NCBI RefSeq assembly: GCF_023856365.1
Contig: NW_026042682.1
Coordinates: 58,084-122,083 of the forward strand
Direction of reading: 5' to 3'
DNA: 64,000 nt
From: Brienomyrus brachyistius
Taxonomy: Eukaryota; Chordata; Actinopteri; Osteoglossiformes; Mormyridae
The position numbers were made by a program, and so were the translations under genes. Shown in pieces: positions 43,634 to 54,399 of the stretch. The first letter of the stretch is position 1. Each line of letters starts with the position of its first letter. The notes under the pieces are model-generated. The model saw nothing but the letters and a program-made list of their open reading frames with translations. It made no database searches and was not told where the DNA came from.

Positions 43634-44340
43634 TAGAATAAGCCCAGATTTATGTTTATTCAGTGGAGATAAGTACAACCTCTAAAGATAGGCCTACACC
43701 CGTTTTGGCAGTGTCTCCGGATCCCATGACAAATAATGCCTTCAGTACATCCTCCTCAACCCACACTGAAAGCAGAAGTGCTATGGGCTTTGCAAACGGT
43801 TTGCCGACATCACTCCTATACATCCAATGATGACATTCACACCGTCTCCAGGGTGATGTTCCCTGACTCGCAGGGTCACTTGTGGTAAAGATAAAACCAC
43901 TTTTCTTGCGCGATTTGGACTCGCTCCATATATTAAAAGGGAGCTTCGTTGTCATGTTTGACGTAAGTATGAACAGGACCATCAAAAGAAAACAACTGGA
44001 TGTGCATGTCAGGTATTGGGTGAATTATGAGAATGGCTCTCGAGTGCAGTCCTGGTTCTGGGATCACAGTACATGAGCCACTCCACCGCTGAAGACTTAC
44101 TGGAGAAGTTTAAGGTAAGCCATTCAATAACATTTAAACTCATTAACGAACCCATGATTTTTAAATATCCATGGTTTATCTTTACATGTGTTTAAATGGG
44201 AGAACCATATTTATTGGTAAGCATATTTTAAAGATTTTATTGCTGCTTCATGGCTTTTGCTGCAAAAAAAATAGTTCATTGAGGAAATAGAATGTTTAAG
44301 TGTTGTGTAGCAACATGTACAGCTGTTGTACAGGCAAAAA
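43127..44340 (+). repeat. Duplicated Tc1/hAT block, copy 1
   Basis: It matches 51305-52518 with a constant offset of 8178 and only scattered substitutions. Its right limit is the junction with a Tc1 end fragment. Confidence 0.9.
43635..44340 (+). pseudogene. hAT-like transposon protein, 5' part (copy 1)
   Basis: It contains SRVMFPDSQGHL, then in another frame SFVVMFDVSMNRTIKRKQLD and VHVRYWVNYENGSRVQ, ending near LLEKFK at 44115. This matches a multicopy fish transposon-derived family (VMFPDS..., LLFDESLN...QMDIHVRFW...). An internal TAA/frame change breaks it. The block is the same as 51813-52518. Confidence 0.55.
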
Positions 44341-44367
44341 GTGTTGCGTTTATATTTTTGTTCAGTA
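44341..44367 (+). mobile_element. Tc1-like right-end fragment
   Basis: GTGTTGCGTTTATATTTTTG then TTCAGTA is the last 27 bases of the Tc1-like arm, directly abutting the hAT fragment on the left and the satellite on the right. Confidence 0.8.
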
Positions 44368-44378
44368 TATATATTTAT

Positions 44379-45264
44379 GGGTGTATCGAGACTAGATGGT
44401 CAGTATGGATAACTAAGGTGCACTAAAACTGGGTGAGCAGGCAAGGCATGTCACCCAGGTTGTGTGACAATTATTTTATATAAATGTATATATGTATATA
44501 TATATTCCATCCACCATCCCTCCTTTACGGAGAACTGCGTTATTTTTATTGTCCATTACGAAAAAAATAAAAAAACTATATATATATATATATATATACA
44601 TATATATTTATGGGTGTATCGAGACTAGTTGGTCATTATGGATAACTAAGTTGCACTAAAATTGGGTGAGCAGGCAAGGCATGTCACCCAGGTTGTGTGA
44701 CAATTATTTTATATATATGTATGTATATATTCCATCCACCATCCCTCCTTTACGGAGAACTGCGTTATTTTTCTTTTCTATTGCTAATAAAAAAACTATA
44801 TATATGTACATATATATATATATATATATATGGGTGTATCGAGACTAGATGGTCAGTATGGATAACTAAGGTGCACTAAAATTGGGTGAGCAGGCAAGGC
44901 ATGTCACCCAGGTTGTGTGACAATTATTTTATATATATGTATATATATATTCCATCCACTATCCCTCCTTTATGGAGAACTGCGTTATTTTTATTGTCTA
45001 TTGCAAAAAAAAACACAAAAAAACTATATATATATATATATATACACATATATATTTATGGGTGTATCGAGACTAGTTGGTCATTATGGATAACTAAGGT
45101 GCACTAAAATTGGGTGAGCAGGCAAGGCATGTCACCCCAGTTGTGTGACAATTATTTTATATAAATGTATATATATATTCCCTCCACCACCCCTCCTTTA
45201 CGGAGGACTGCTTTATTTTTAATATCCATTGCGAAAAAAAAACACAAGAAAAAGAAAAAATATC

Positions 45265-45307
<43 letters not shown>

Positions 45308-45494
45308 GTGTGTCGAGACTAGATGGTCAGTATGGATAACTGAGGTGCACTAAAATTGGGTGAGCAGGCAAGGCATGTCACCCAGGTTGTGTGACAATTA
45401 TTTTATATATATGCATATACATATTCCATCCACCATCCCTCCTTTATGGAGAACTGCGTTATTTTTATTGTCTATTGCAAAAAAAAAACAGAAA

Positions 45495-45561
<67 letters not shown>

Positions 45562-45981
45562 TATTCATGGGTGTATCGAGACTAGATGGTCATTATGGAT
45601 AACTAAAGTGCACTAAAATTGGGTGAGCAGGCAAGGCATGTCACCCAGGTTGTGTGACAATTATTTTATATAAATGTATATATATATATATATATTCCAT
45701 CCACCATCCCTCCTTTACGGAGAACTGCGTTATTTTTCTTTTCTATTGCTAATAAAAAAACTATATATATATACATATATATTTATGGGTGTATCGAGAC
45801 TAGATGGTCATTATGAATAACTAAGGTGCACTAAAATTGGGTGAGCAGGCAAGGCATGTCACCCCGGTTGTGTGACAATTATTTTATATATATATTCCAT
45901 CCACCATCCCTCCTTTACGGAGGACTGCTTTATTTTTAATATCCATTGCGAAAAAAAAACACAAGAAAAAGAAAAAATATC

Positions 45982-46062
<81 letters not shown>

Positions 46063-46165
46063 GTGTGTCGAGACTAGATGGTCAGTATGGATAACTAAAG
46101 TGCACTAAAATTGGGTGAGCAGGCAAGGCATGTCACCCAGGTTGTGTGACAATTATTTTATATAA

Positions 46166-46221
<56 letters not shown>

Positions 46222-46523
46222 CATCCACCATCCCTCCTTTACGGAGAACTGCGTTATTTTTCTTTTCTATTGCTAATAAAAAAACTATATATATGTACAT
46301 ATATATATATATATATGGGTGTATCGAGACTAGTTGGTCATTATGGATAACTAAGTTGCACTAAAATTGGGTGAGCAGGCAAGGCATGTCACCCAGGTTG
46401 TGTGACAATTATTTTATATATATATGTATATATATATTCCCTCCACCACCCCTCCTTTACGGAGGACTGCTTTATTTTTAATATCCATTGCGAAAAAAAA
46501 ACACAAGAAAAAGAAAAAATATC

Positions 46524-46560
<37 letters not shown>

Positions 46561-46665
46561 GGGTGTGTCGAGACTAGATGATCAGTATGGATAACTAAAG
46601 TGCACTAAAATTGGGTGAGCAGGCAAGGCATGTCACCCAGGTTGTGTGACAATTATTTTATATAA

Positions 46666-46699
<34 letters not shown>

Positions 46700-47001
46700 C
46701 ATCCACCATCCCTCCTTTACGGAGAACTGCGTTATTTTTCTTTTCTATTGCTAATAAAAAAACTATATATATGTACATATATATATATATATATGGGTGT
46801 ATCGAGACTAGTTGGTCATTATGGATAACTAAGTTGCACTAAAATTGGGTGAGCAGGCAAGGCATGTCACCCAGGTTGTGTGACAATTATTTTATATATA
46901 TATGTATATATATATTCCCTCCACCACCCCTCCTTTACGGAGGACTGCTTTATTTTTAATATCCATTGCGAAAAAAAAACACAAGAAAAAGAAAAAATAT
47001 C

Positions 47002-47064
<63 letters not shown>

Positions 47065-47257
47065 TATGGGTGTGTCGAGACTAGATGGTCAGTATGGATA
47101 ACTAAGGTGCACTAAAATTGGGTGAGCAGGCAAGGCATGTCACCCAGGTTGTGTGACAATTATTTTATATATATGCATATACATATTCCATCCACCATCC
47201 CTCCTTTACGGAGAACTGCGTTATTTTTATTGTCTATTGCAAAAAAAAAAACAGAAA

Positions 47258-47324
<67 letters not shown>

Positions 47325-48190
47325 TATTCATGGGTGTATCGAGACTAGATGGTCATTATGGATAACTAAAGTGCACTAAAATTGGGTGAGCAGGCAAGGC
47401 ATGTCACCCAGGTTGTGTGACAATTATTTTATATAAATGTATATATATATATATATATTCCATCCACCATCCCTCCTTTACGGAGAACTGCGTTATTTTT
47501 CTTTTCTATTGCTAATAAAAAAACTATATATATATGTACATATATATATATATATATGGGTGTATCGAGACTAGTTGGTCATTATGGATAACTAAGTTGC
47601 ACTAAAATTGGGTGAGCAGGCAAGGCATGTCACCCAAGTTGTGTGACAATTATTTTATATATATGTATATATATATTCCATCCACCATCCCTCCTTTATG
47701 GAGAACTGCGTTATTTTTATTGTCTATTGCAAAAAAAAAACAAAAAAAACTATATATATATACATATATATTTATGGGTGTATCGAGACTAGATGGTCAT
47801 TATGAATAACTAAGGTGCACTAAAACTGGGTGAGCAGGCAAGGCATGTCACCCAGGTTGTGTGACAATTATTTTATATATATGTATATATATATTCCATC
47901 CACCATCCCTCCTTTATGGAGAACTGCGTTATTTTTATTGTCTATTGCAAAAAAAAAAACAAAAAAAACTATATATATATATACATATATATATATGGGT
48001 GTATCGAGACTAGAAGGTCATTATGCATAACTAAAGTGCACTAAAATTGGGTGAGCAGGATAGGCATGTCACCCCAGTTGTGTGACAATTATTTTATATA
48101 TATGTATATATATATATATATTCCCTCCACCACCCCTCCTCTACGGAGGACTGCTTTATTTTTATTTCCATTGCAAAAATAAAAAATTTT
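44379..48190 (+). repeat. Satellite array, 16 units of 218-274 bp with TA tracts
   Basis: Unit starts (GGGTGTATCGAGACTAG or GGGTGTGTCGAGACTAG) lie at 44379, 44612, 44832, 45060, 45305, 45569, 45787, 46061, 46317, 46561, 46795, 47068, 47332, 47558, 47776 and 47997. Each has GGTGAGCAGGCAAGGCATG, GTTGTGTGACAATTATTTTA, CCATCCCTCCTTTACGGAG, a poly-A stretch and a TA tract of variable length. Three subtypes differ around the poly-A: TTGCTAATAAAA (A), TTGTCTATTGCAAAA (B), AATATCCATTGCGAAAA (C). Their order is B A B C B A C A C A C B A B B C. Confidence 0.93.
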
Positions 48191-48194
48191 AAAA

Positions 48195-48372
48195 CACAAA
48201 AAAAAAAAAAAACGAAAATAATAATAATAAAAATAATTTTGAATGTGTATTCAAATAAGTTTGAATGTGTGTGAACTATATATAAATATATATATACACA
48301 TGCATATACAGAAATATATACACACACACACACATATATATATATACACACACACTCACATAAACACATACA
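48195..48372 (+). repeat. A-rich and (CA)/(TA) microsatellite
   Basis: Continues from the array as poly-A, AATAATAATAA, then TATATACACACACACAC. Confidence 0.75.
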
Positions 48373-48373
48373 C

Positions 48374-48745
48374 ACACTGTGTACAGTCTTATGCAAAGGT
48401 TTGGCACCCCTTGACAAATAACATCTTTTCAATTACAAAAGCAACAATATCAGTTAATACAGTCTCTTTAGGAACTGGGGGAAAAATACACAATATTTTC
48501 AGCAAACATTGATGAATAGTTACTTTTTATGCCATAAATTGAACAAAATTACAAAATAAAAACATTATTATGGCACTCTGCAAAAGTTTGGGCACCCTAC
48601 GTAATCAGTACTTAGTAACACCTCCTCTGCCAGATATCACAGCTTACAAGCGCTTCTTATAGCCAGCTGAAAGGCTTTCAGTTCTTGTACTTGGGATTTT
48701 CTCACATTCTTCCTTGCAAAAGGCTTCTAGTTCTGTAATATTCTA
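48374..48745. mobile_element. Tc1-like fragment of a second family
   Basis: ACAGTCTTATGCAAAGGTTT and CTGCAAAAGTTTGGGCACCC, then GTAACACCTCCTCTGCCAG. These are the start of a common fish Tc1-like element distinct from the 42.5-kb one. The other end is missing. Confidence 0.5.
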
Positions 48746-48970
48746 ATATATCAAGGGCTGTATTGTCAAATAGGAGATCGGCAGCATTCTCCCACCTGAG
48801 AAAACTGTACTACAATGCCCTTGATAGTGTGTAGAAACACACTCGTCAGCTCTAGTCCTCCTGTAACAACGCAAAAGGACTGGCAACCCTCAGGTATTTA
48901 TGCGTGCGATTGTATGATAAATTCACCCTGACAGTCTCACACTTCTCTTGGTACCAACAGGTCTCATGGA

Positions 48971-48980
48971 ATATATAAAA
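48971..48980 (+). promoter_or_regulatory. Candidate TATA box (+)
   Basis: ATATATAAAAGGC is a near-consensus TATA box. An ATG about 50 bases downstream (near 49026) opens only a 12-codon frame, so no gene can be attached. Confidence 0.3.
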
Positions 48981-49380
48981 GGCAACTGCAACAATTATAC
49001 TCGGCACTAAACATCGAGGCACGGAAATGCAGCAGAGCTTGTGTATTTCTCAGGATGCATTCTAGTAAAATGCCCGGAAAATGAGCTAAAGACATATTTC
49101 AAGGGGCACTATATAAAACCGATGGAAATTTTACTGATTAAATAAAAGGAAAAGCATCGTTTGAAAAATCACAAATGTTTCTAAGATTCAATGCATCGCT
49201 TTTTGACCACATCATAGCGATGAACACATCATTGTTCCTGACAATGTCCTAATACAGAAATAAAACTTTATGTTGGTAAACTCAAAAAGCCTTCAGCTGT
49301 CACACTGGCTAACGATCTCAAACGATTATAAAGCAGCATTTTGAAAAGCGCTGTTTTAAAATAACAGATACAACACTTAC

Positions 49381-49669
49381 CTTGTCTTCTGGCCAAATGC
49401 TTTTCACGGCTTGGCACTCCAACGGTGCTGAAACGAAATTTGTATTTCCTCCTACCTCGTTGGCCCTTCAGTTCTTCTTTTCTCCCTTTGGATGTTTTTT
49501 TCCTTCTTCTTTGGATATTGTTTTTTATTTTTGTTTGTTTTTTTTTACTTTGCATGTTTTTCCTTCTTCGGATATTATTTTTTTGGCTTATTTTTTTAGA
49601 CGATGTTTTTTTCGTCTTCTTTAAAAATTGATTTTTTTCGTCTTCTTTAAATATTGTTTTTTTTTTCAT
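49381..49669 (-). CDS. Unidentified first coding exon, Lys/Arg-rich
   Basis: ATG at 49669 opens 96 codons of strongly basic sequence with a repeated FKEDEKN/FLKKTKK pattern and RRRKKTSKGRKEELKGQRG. It then gives FRFSTVGVPSREKHLARRQ up to a perfect donor G/GTAAGT (intron from 49380). A TATA box lies about 92 bases upstream. The basic, T-rich repeats could be low complexity. I do not recognise the protein and saw no second exon. It may be the 5' exon of an unknown gene or of a transposon. Confidence 0.35.
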
Positions 49670-49760
49670 CCTTTTGATGTTGTTTTACGGAACAAGAGCC
49701 GTACAGTGCTACTCTATCAGGAGGTAGCGCCAACTGAACGCCTTGAAGCAGTACCCAGCT

Positions 49761-49768
49761 CTTTTATA
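49761..49768 (-). promoter_or_regulatory. TATA box for the basic exon
   Basis: The minus strand reads CCCTATAAAAGAGCTGGG. It is at the right distance from the ATG at 49669 to give a short 5' UTR. Confidence 0.45.
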
Positions 49769-49790
49769 GGGAGCGTCAACCCGAAGTCAA

Positions 49791-49800
49791 GTTCTAGAAC
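49791..49800 (-). promoter_or_regulatory. Heat-shock-element-like palindrome
   Basis: GTTCTAGAAC fits nTTCnnGAAn exactly and sits about 25 bases upstream of the TATA box. Only one clear inverted pair is present, where a full element has three or more. Confidence 0.3.
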
Positions 49801-50442
49801 GTTGCACTCACTTTTCATTGGTTTCCCAGCTATGCTGTCAGAATAATGTTTGCTGATTGGTCGAAAATTTTAAAACGTACCCGAGTACTGTAAAAAAAAC
49901 TCAAGATCTTGCTACCCTACGGAGCACCCATAAGGTGATTTTTTTTATACGTTATATGCAGCTATTTGTAGCAGGCCGTAATTAGACTAATCCACCCTTT
50001 GTCAATAAAGCCAACAAGAGAACAGGTTGCCCAAAGTTTGCTCAGGTACACGCCACAGCACAACCTTAAAAACACATCCAGCACAAATCACACTAGTGAA
50101 TGACACAGCAAATCACAGCAATAAAAAAGACCCCTATGGGCAATCCAGCACCCAGACTACAGGTGCCAAAAGGCCCAGCCTGCCTAATAATGAACCCAAA
50201 ATATACATACAACAAAGAAAAAGACACAAACAAAAAAGAAAATAAAACTAGCCAGCTGCTCCCACTAAACCCCGCTCCCGAGGCCACTAAGCCGGCTGGC
50301 TTGATAATACACGATACAACCTCAGATAAAACATATTAAAGCAACACCAGGGAGGTTTACAACCTGATCCTTAAAATTATCGACCCGTAATTCCACCTTG
50401 AAAACCCCATGGGTGTAACATGCACCCATGATTTGGAACAGC

Positions 50443-50817
50443 AGCATACCTGTCAAGGTTTGGATTTGAAAATAAAGGAAATTTTCCGGCACCCGCCGTG
50501 AGCCATCCCACCACCGCAACCAGGCTCCAGTATCCCTTACATTTTAAGACAGGAAATATAAAATAATATAAATTATATAAAATATAATATAAATATAAAT
50601 ATAAATATATAAAATATAATATAAATATATTTTTGGCCACAACCGGGATTCGAACCCCGGTCTCCCGTGTGAAAGGCGGCGATCTTACCACTACACTATC
50701 CAGCAACTATATAATATAAGGGAGATTTACGGGAAAATACTAATACGGGAGGACGGCGGGAAAGAGAAGTAAAATACGGTAGTTTCCCGGCCAAAACGGG
50801 AGACTTAACAGCTATGG
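50443..50817. mobile_element. hAT-like MITE enclosing a tRNA-like sequence
   Basis: The left end CATACCTGTCAAGGTTTGG and the right end CGGGAGACTTAACAGCTATG are imperfect inverted copies, with CGGGAGG and TTTCCCGGCC inner phrases of a fish hAT family. AT-rich repeats and a tRNA-Glu-like sequence occupy the middle. No clean 8-bp duplication was found. Confidence 0.5.
50634..50704 (-). tRNA. tRNA-Glu (UUC)-like, probably a pseudogene
   Basis: The minus strand gives an A-box TAGTGTAGTGG, the anticodon loop CTTTCAC (anticodon TTC) and a perfect B-box GGTTCGAATCC. Total length is 70-71 bases. The acceptor stem pairs poorly (mismatches at 5-68 and 7-66), the anticodon stem has two mismatches, and the T-stem has one. 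No T-run terminator follows directly. It is probably inactive or a relic. Confidence 0.6.
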
Positions 50818-50819
50818 CT

Positions 50820-51304
50820 GTCTCTGGCCACGCCCCCTACAGTCGGTCCGGCCCCTGTTCGCGTGTTCGCGAAAACGACTTCATTTATTTTCTTATTGAT
50901 TTATCGACAGACTTTTTAGACGTTATAATAACAACACTTATCTGTCCTCTTACTGTCCATGATACACAATGACGAGACACATGTTCACTAATGACGAGAA
51001 CTATTCTATTTTTCATGCCGGGGGTCCTTCAAATCTTACATTTACAAATCTTGTTCTTGTTCTCTGCTTTCTCCTTTCTCGTTCCCGTAGATATATATTA
51101 TTATACGGAGATTTACGGAGTCTTCAAAGACGGTCCGGCTCCAGCTCAAGGATCACTGTTGCTGTGGTGTAGATCAGCTGATCTGTAGTAGTCTTCTACG
51201 TACATCTTCTAGTAGACCTTCTGAGGGTACTTCACGCATTCTTGGTCGGAGGGTCCAGGTTTCCAGCTTAGCTTATTTCTTATTTCTCAGGTCAGCTGCT
51301 CTTG
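50820..51304. other. Unassigned
   Basis: No gene or repeat family recognised before the truncated Tc1 copy begins. Confidence 0.3.
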
Positions 51305-51811
51305 TTTGGGATGTGCTTGACCGGCGTATACGACAGCGTGTACCAGTTCCCACTAATATCCAACAACTTCGCACAGCCATTGAAGAGGAGTGGACCAACA
51401 TTCCACAGGCCACAATTGACAATCTGATAAACTCTATGCGAAGAAGATGTGTTGCATTGCATGAGGCAAATGGTGGTCACACCAGATACTGACCGGTTCT
51501 GAGTCCCCAGACCCCCAATAAAGCAAAAAACTGCACATTCCAGGGTGGCCTTTTATTGTGGGCAGTATAAGGTACACCTGTGCACTACCCATGATGTCAG
51601 ATCAGCATCTTGATGTGGCACACCTGTGAGGTGGGATGGATTATCTCAGCAAAGCAGAAGTGCTCACTATCACACATTTAGACTGATTTGTGAGAAATGT
51701 TTGAGAGAAATGGTAATATTGTGTATCTGGAATGAATTGTAGGTCTTTAAGTCCATCTCATGAAAAATGGGAGCAGAAACAAGAGTGTTGCGTTTATATT
51801 TTTGTTCAGTA
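51305..51811 (+). mobile_element. Tc1-like element, 5'-truncated
   Basis: It holds only the last part of the transposase (from WDVLDRRIRQRVPVP) and the right arm. The TA duplication at 51812-51813 matches copy 1. Confidence 0.85.
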
Positions 51812-52518
51812 TAGAATAAGCCCAGATTTATGTTTATTCAGTGGAGATAAGTACAACCTCTAAAGATAGGCCTACACCCGTTTTGGCAGTGTCTCCGGAT
51901 CCCATGACAAATAATGCCTTCAGTACATCCTCCTCAACCCACACTGAAAGCAGAAGTGCTATGGGCTTTGCAAACGGTTTGCCGACATCACTCCTATACG
52001 TCCAATGATGACATTCACACCGTCTCCAGGGTGATGTTCCCTGACTCGCAGGGTCACTTGTGGTAAAGATAAAACCACTTTTCTTGCGCGATTTGGACTC
52101 GCTCCATATATTAAAAGGGAGCTTCGTTGTCATGTTTGACGTAAGTATGAACAGGACCATCAAAAGAAAACAACTGGATGTGCATGTCAGGTATTGGGTG
52201 AATTATGAGAATGGCTCTCGAGTGCAGTCCTGGTTCTGGGATCACAGTACATGAGCCACTCCACCGCTGAAGACTTACTGGAGAAGTTTAAGGTAAGCCA
52301 TTCAATAACATTTAAACTCATTAACGAACCCATGATTTTTAAATATCCATGGTTTATCTTTACATGTGTTTAAATGGGAGAACCATATTTATTGGTAAGC
52401 ATATTTTAAAGATTTTATTGCTGCTTCATGGCTTTTGCTGCAAAAAAAATAGTTCATTGAGGAAATAGAATGTTTAAGTGTTGTGTAGCAACATGTACAG
52501 CTGTTGTACAGGCAAAAA
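51305..52518 (+). repeat. Duplicated Tc1/hAT block, copy 2
   Basis: Equals 43127-44340 shifted by 8178 without a single indel. Its left edge cuts the transposase frame; its right edge runs on into the hAT-like gene rather than stopping. Confidence 0.9.
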
Positions 52519-54352
52519 CTCTGGCTCAGTCCAAAGGAGGTGGATATAGGAATGGCTGTCATCAAGGTGGGACTTCTGTGAATTCACTGGTATCTTTACA
52601 TACAAATGTATCAAACAATTGTGAAGTAAAAAATATGTGAATAACATGGAGTTTGAGCTGGTTTGATATGTACAGCTGAGGTAGTGTTAACCTTGGGCTG
52701 AGTGTGCAGAAAGATTCTGGAAATTTGACAAACCATCTTTTTGTCAGAGACAGTCAGGAGCCAAAGGCAGTGGAAGTGACCTTGGTGTCCTTCAGATTAA
52801 AAAAAATTGCCAGATTGTGCTCTCAAAAATGTGCAAAAAGGCCTTGGATAAATGCCCTCTGAAGTACTCGATTGTACATGAGATGACGTGCTTGGACCCA
52901 AACAAAATGCACACCAGCCAGATAACTGCCAGCAGAAAAGGAGAAATCTCATGCAGAAGTTTGCGCAGGAGAATCGGTTGGCAGGCAGGATATCTGCTGG
53001 TAAATCATAGGATAAGAATAGGATAGTTCAGAATATTATTTTTAAATTATGCTTTTCTTTTTTCACATCTAACTGAATCAGGGACGGATTACAAACCGGG
53101 TTAGCGGGGCCGCTGCCCAGGGGCCCTTGGGGTGCAGGGGGCCCGTGGGCCCCAAGCCCAAAACAATTTGCAACGCTTATCAGCAATGTATTTTCGTTTG
53201 TCTATTTTAGAGGGCCTACATTCTTTGATCCTCTGCCTACAAGGTCCCCTGACCCTATAGGGAGGGTGTTTGGCTGCCAAGGGCCCTTGACTTGTGGTGG
53301 TTGTGGTGGTGGTGCAGGTGGTGGTGGTGGGGGGGGGCCTCGCGAACGTTTTACCCAGGGGCCCACACAACCCATAATCCGTCCCTGAACTGAATAGTGT
53401 TAACACGTAGATTTTAGCAGTATTTAGAAGACCGACTCTTGGTGTTTGAAAAGAAGCATCAGCCCAGTTATATTTTCTTTGATGAGCCTAGAGATATCTC
53501 AAGATTAAATTAAAATGATTGCACATTTATGGTATCATAGGAAAATTGGGTTATAAATCACTTTCCTATTCTACATGTGATTCTGTGTATTGACATTGTT
53601 GATCTGCATCTAATCTACTGTAATTAATGTAATTACAGGTGATGCAATATCCCAGCAGTCTGATAATCACCTGCACAATGAGGCAAAAGGCTTGGATTTT
53701 ATATCCTTCATTCCTTCAGCACCATCCAAAGTTGATGTCTTTTTACATCAAAAAGTTAGTGGGCCTTATCCTGACCTCTGGATGTTCTGCAAGAACTTGC
53801 TGCTGCTGTCCTATGGGCAAGCCGAAGTGGAACGAATAGAGGTGGAGACCTGCAACTTATCAGAGGAAACAGTTGTTGCACAGAGGCTTATATGCGACCA
53901 TGTCAGAGTGTGTGGGGGAGCAACCAAAGCGCCTCTGACCAAAGGTGAAAGATGAGCGAAAAGCAAAAAAGAAAACTTGAGGAACTCAAGAGGAAGAGAG
54001 TCTCACTGGAAAGTGTATGTGAGAGTTTACAAAAGGATGCTGAGCACATGGCAGAGGAAGCAGAGAGTGCTGCTGGAACCAAAAGGGCAACATTACTTAC
54101 CAAGTCCAATACTCTGAGCCGACGAGCGAAGGAGGAGAAAGAGCAGTTGGTGGTCTTAAATGCAGATACTGAAGAATAGGCTACTGAACTGTGACTCCTA
54201 ACACATCAAGAGTGAATCGGTGGAAACAAAAATATTTAGGTTCTTTGCATTTTTGGAGTATTTTACTTTCTGTGCCTGTTTGTACATTGTTCACAGCCAT
54301 AATACTTTATAATTACAAGGTAGTTTTATGTTAGAGCTCTTGCTCCAATAAA
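51813..54352 (+). pseudogene. hAT-like transposon-derived protein gene, degraded
   Basis: Fragments in order: VMFPDSQ and SFVVMFDVSMNRTIKRKQLD (about 52035-52290). Then KMCKKALDKCPLKYSIVHEM and TCLDPNKM (about 52820-52960). Then PYPDLWMFCKNLLLLSYGQA with EVERIEVETCNLSEETVVAQ and RLICDHVRVCGG (53692-53955). Last is a coiled-coil tail, KRKLEELKRKRVSLESVCES and so on (53952-54180). AATAAA is at 54347. The order follows a fish multicopy family with an hAT-dimerisation-like LLLSHG..VERGFS block. Frame changes, stops and a MITE insertion show it is inactive. Confidence 0.55.
53079..53387. mobile_element. hAT MITE with 8-bp TSD
   Basis: Ends CAGGGACGGATTA and TAATCCGTCCCTG, flanked by perfect 8-bp AACTGAAT (53071-53078 and 53388-53395). 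It contains a GGTGGTGGTGG stretch able to form a G-quadruplex. It is inserted within the hAT-like gene. Confidence 0.9.
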
Positions 54353-54399
54353 TATGTGCCTTGTAATTAACTAAATTCTAGGCTATTCAGTTTTTTTTG

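Noticed and set aside
42463..44367. A new active composite transposon
   Set aside because: Outer ends fit the idea but the transposase lacks its catalytic core and the far TA duplication cannot be verified in the TA-rich array; kept only as a finding.
44666..48030. Many open frames rich in Tyr-Ile
   Set aside because: They are translations of the TA tracts in the satellite and have no start context, motif or codon signal.
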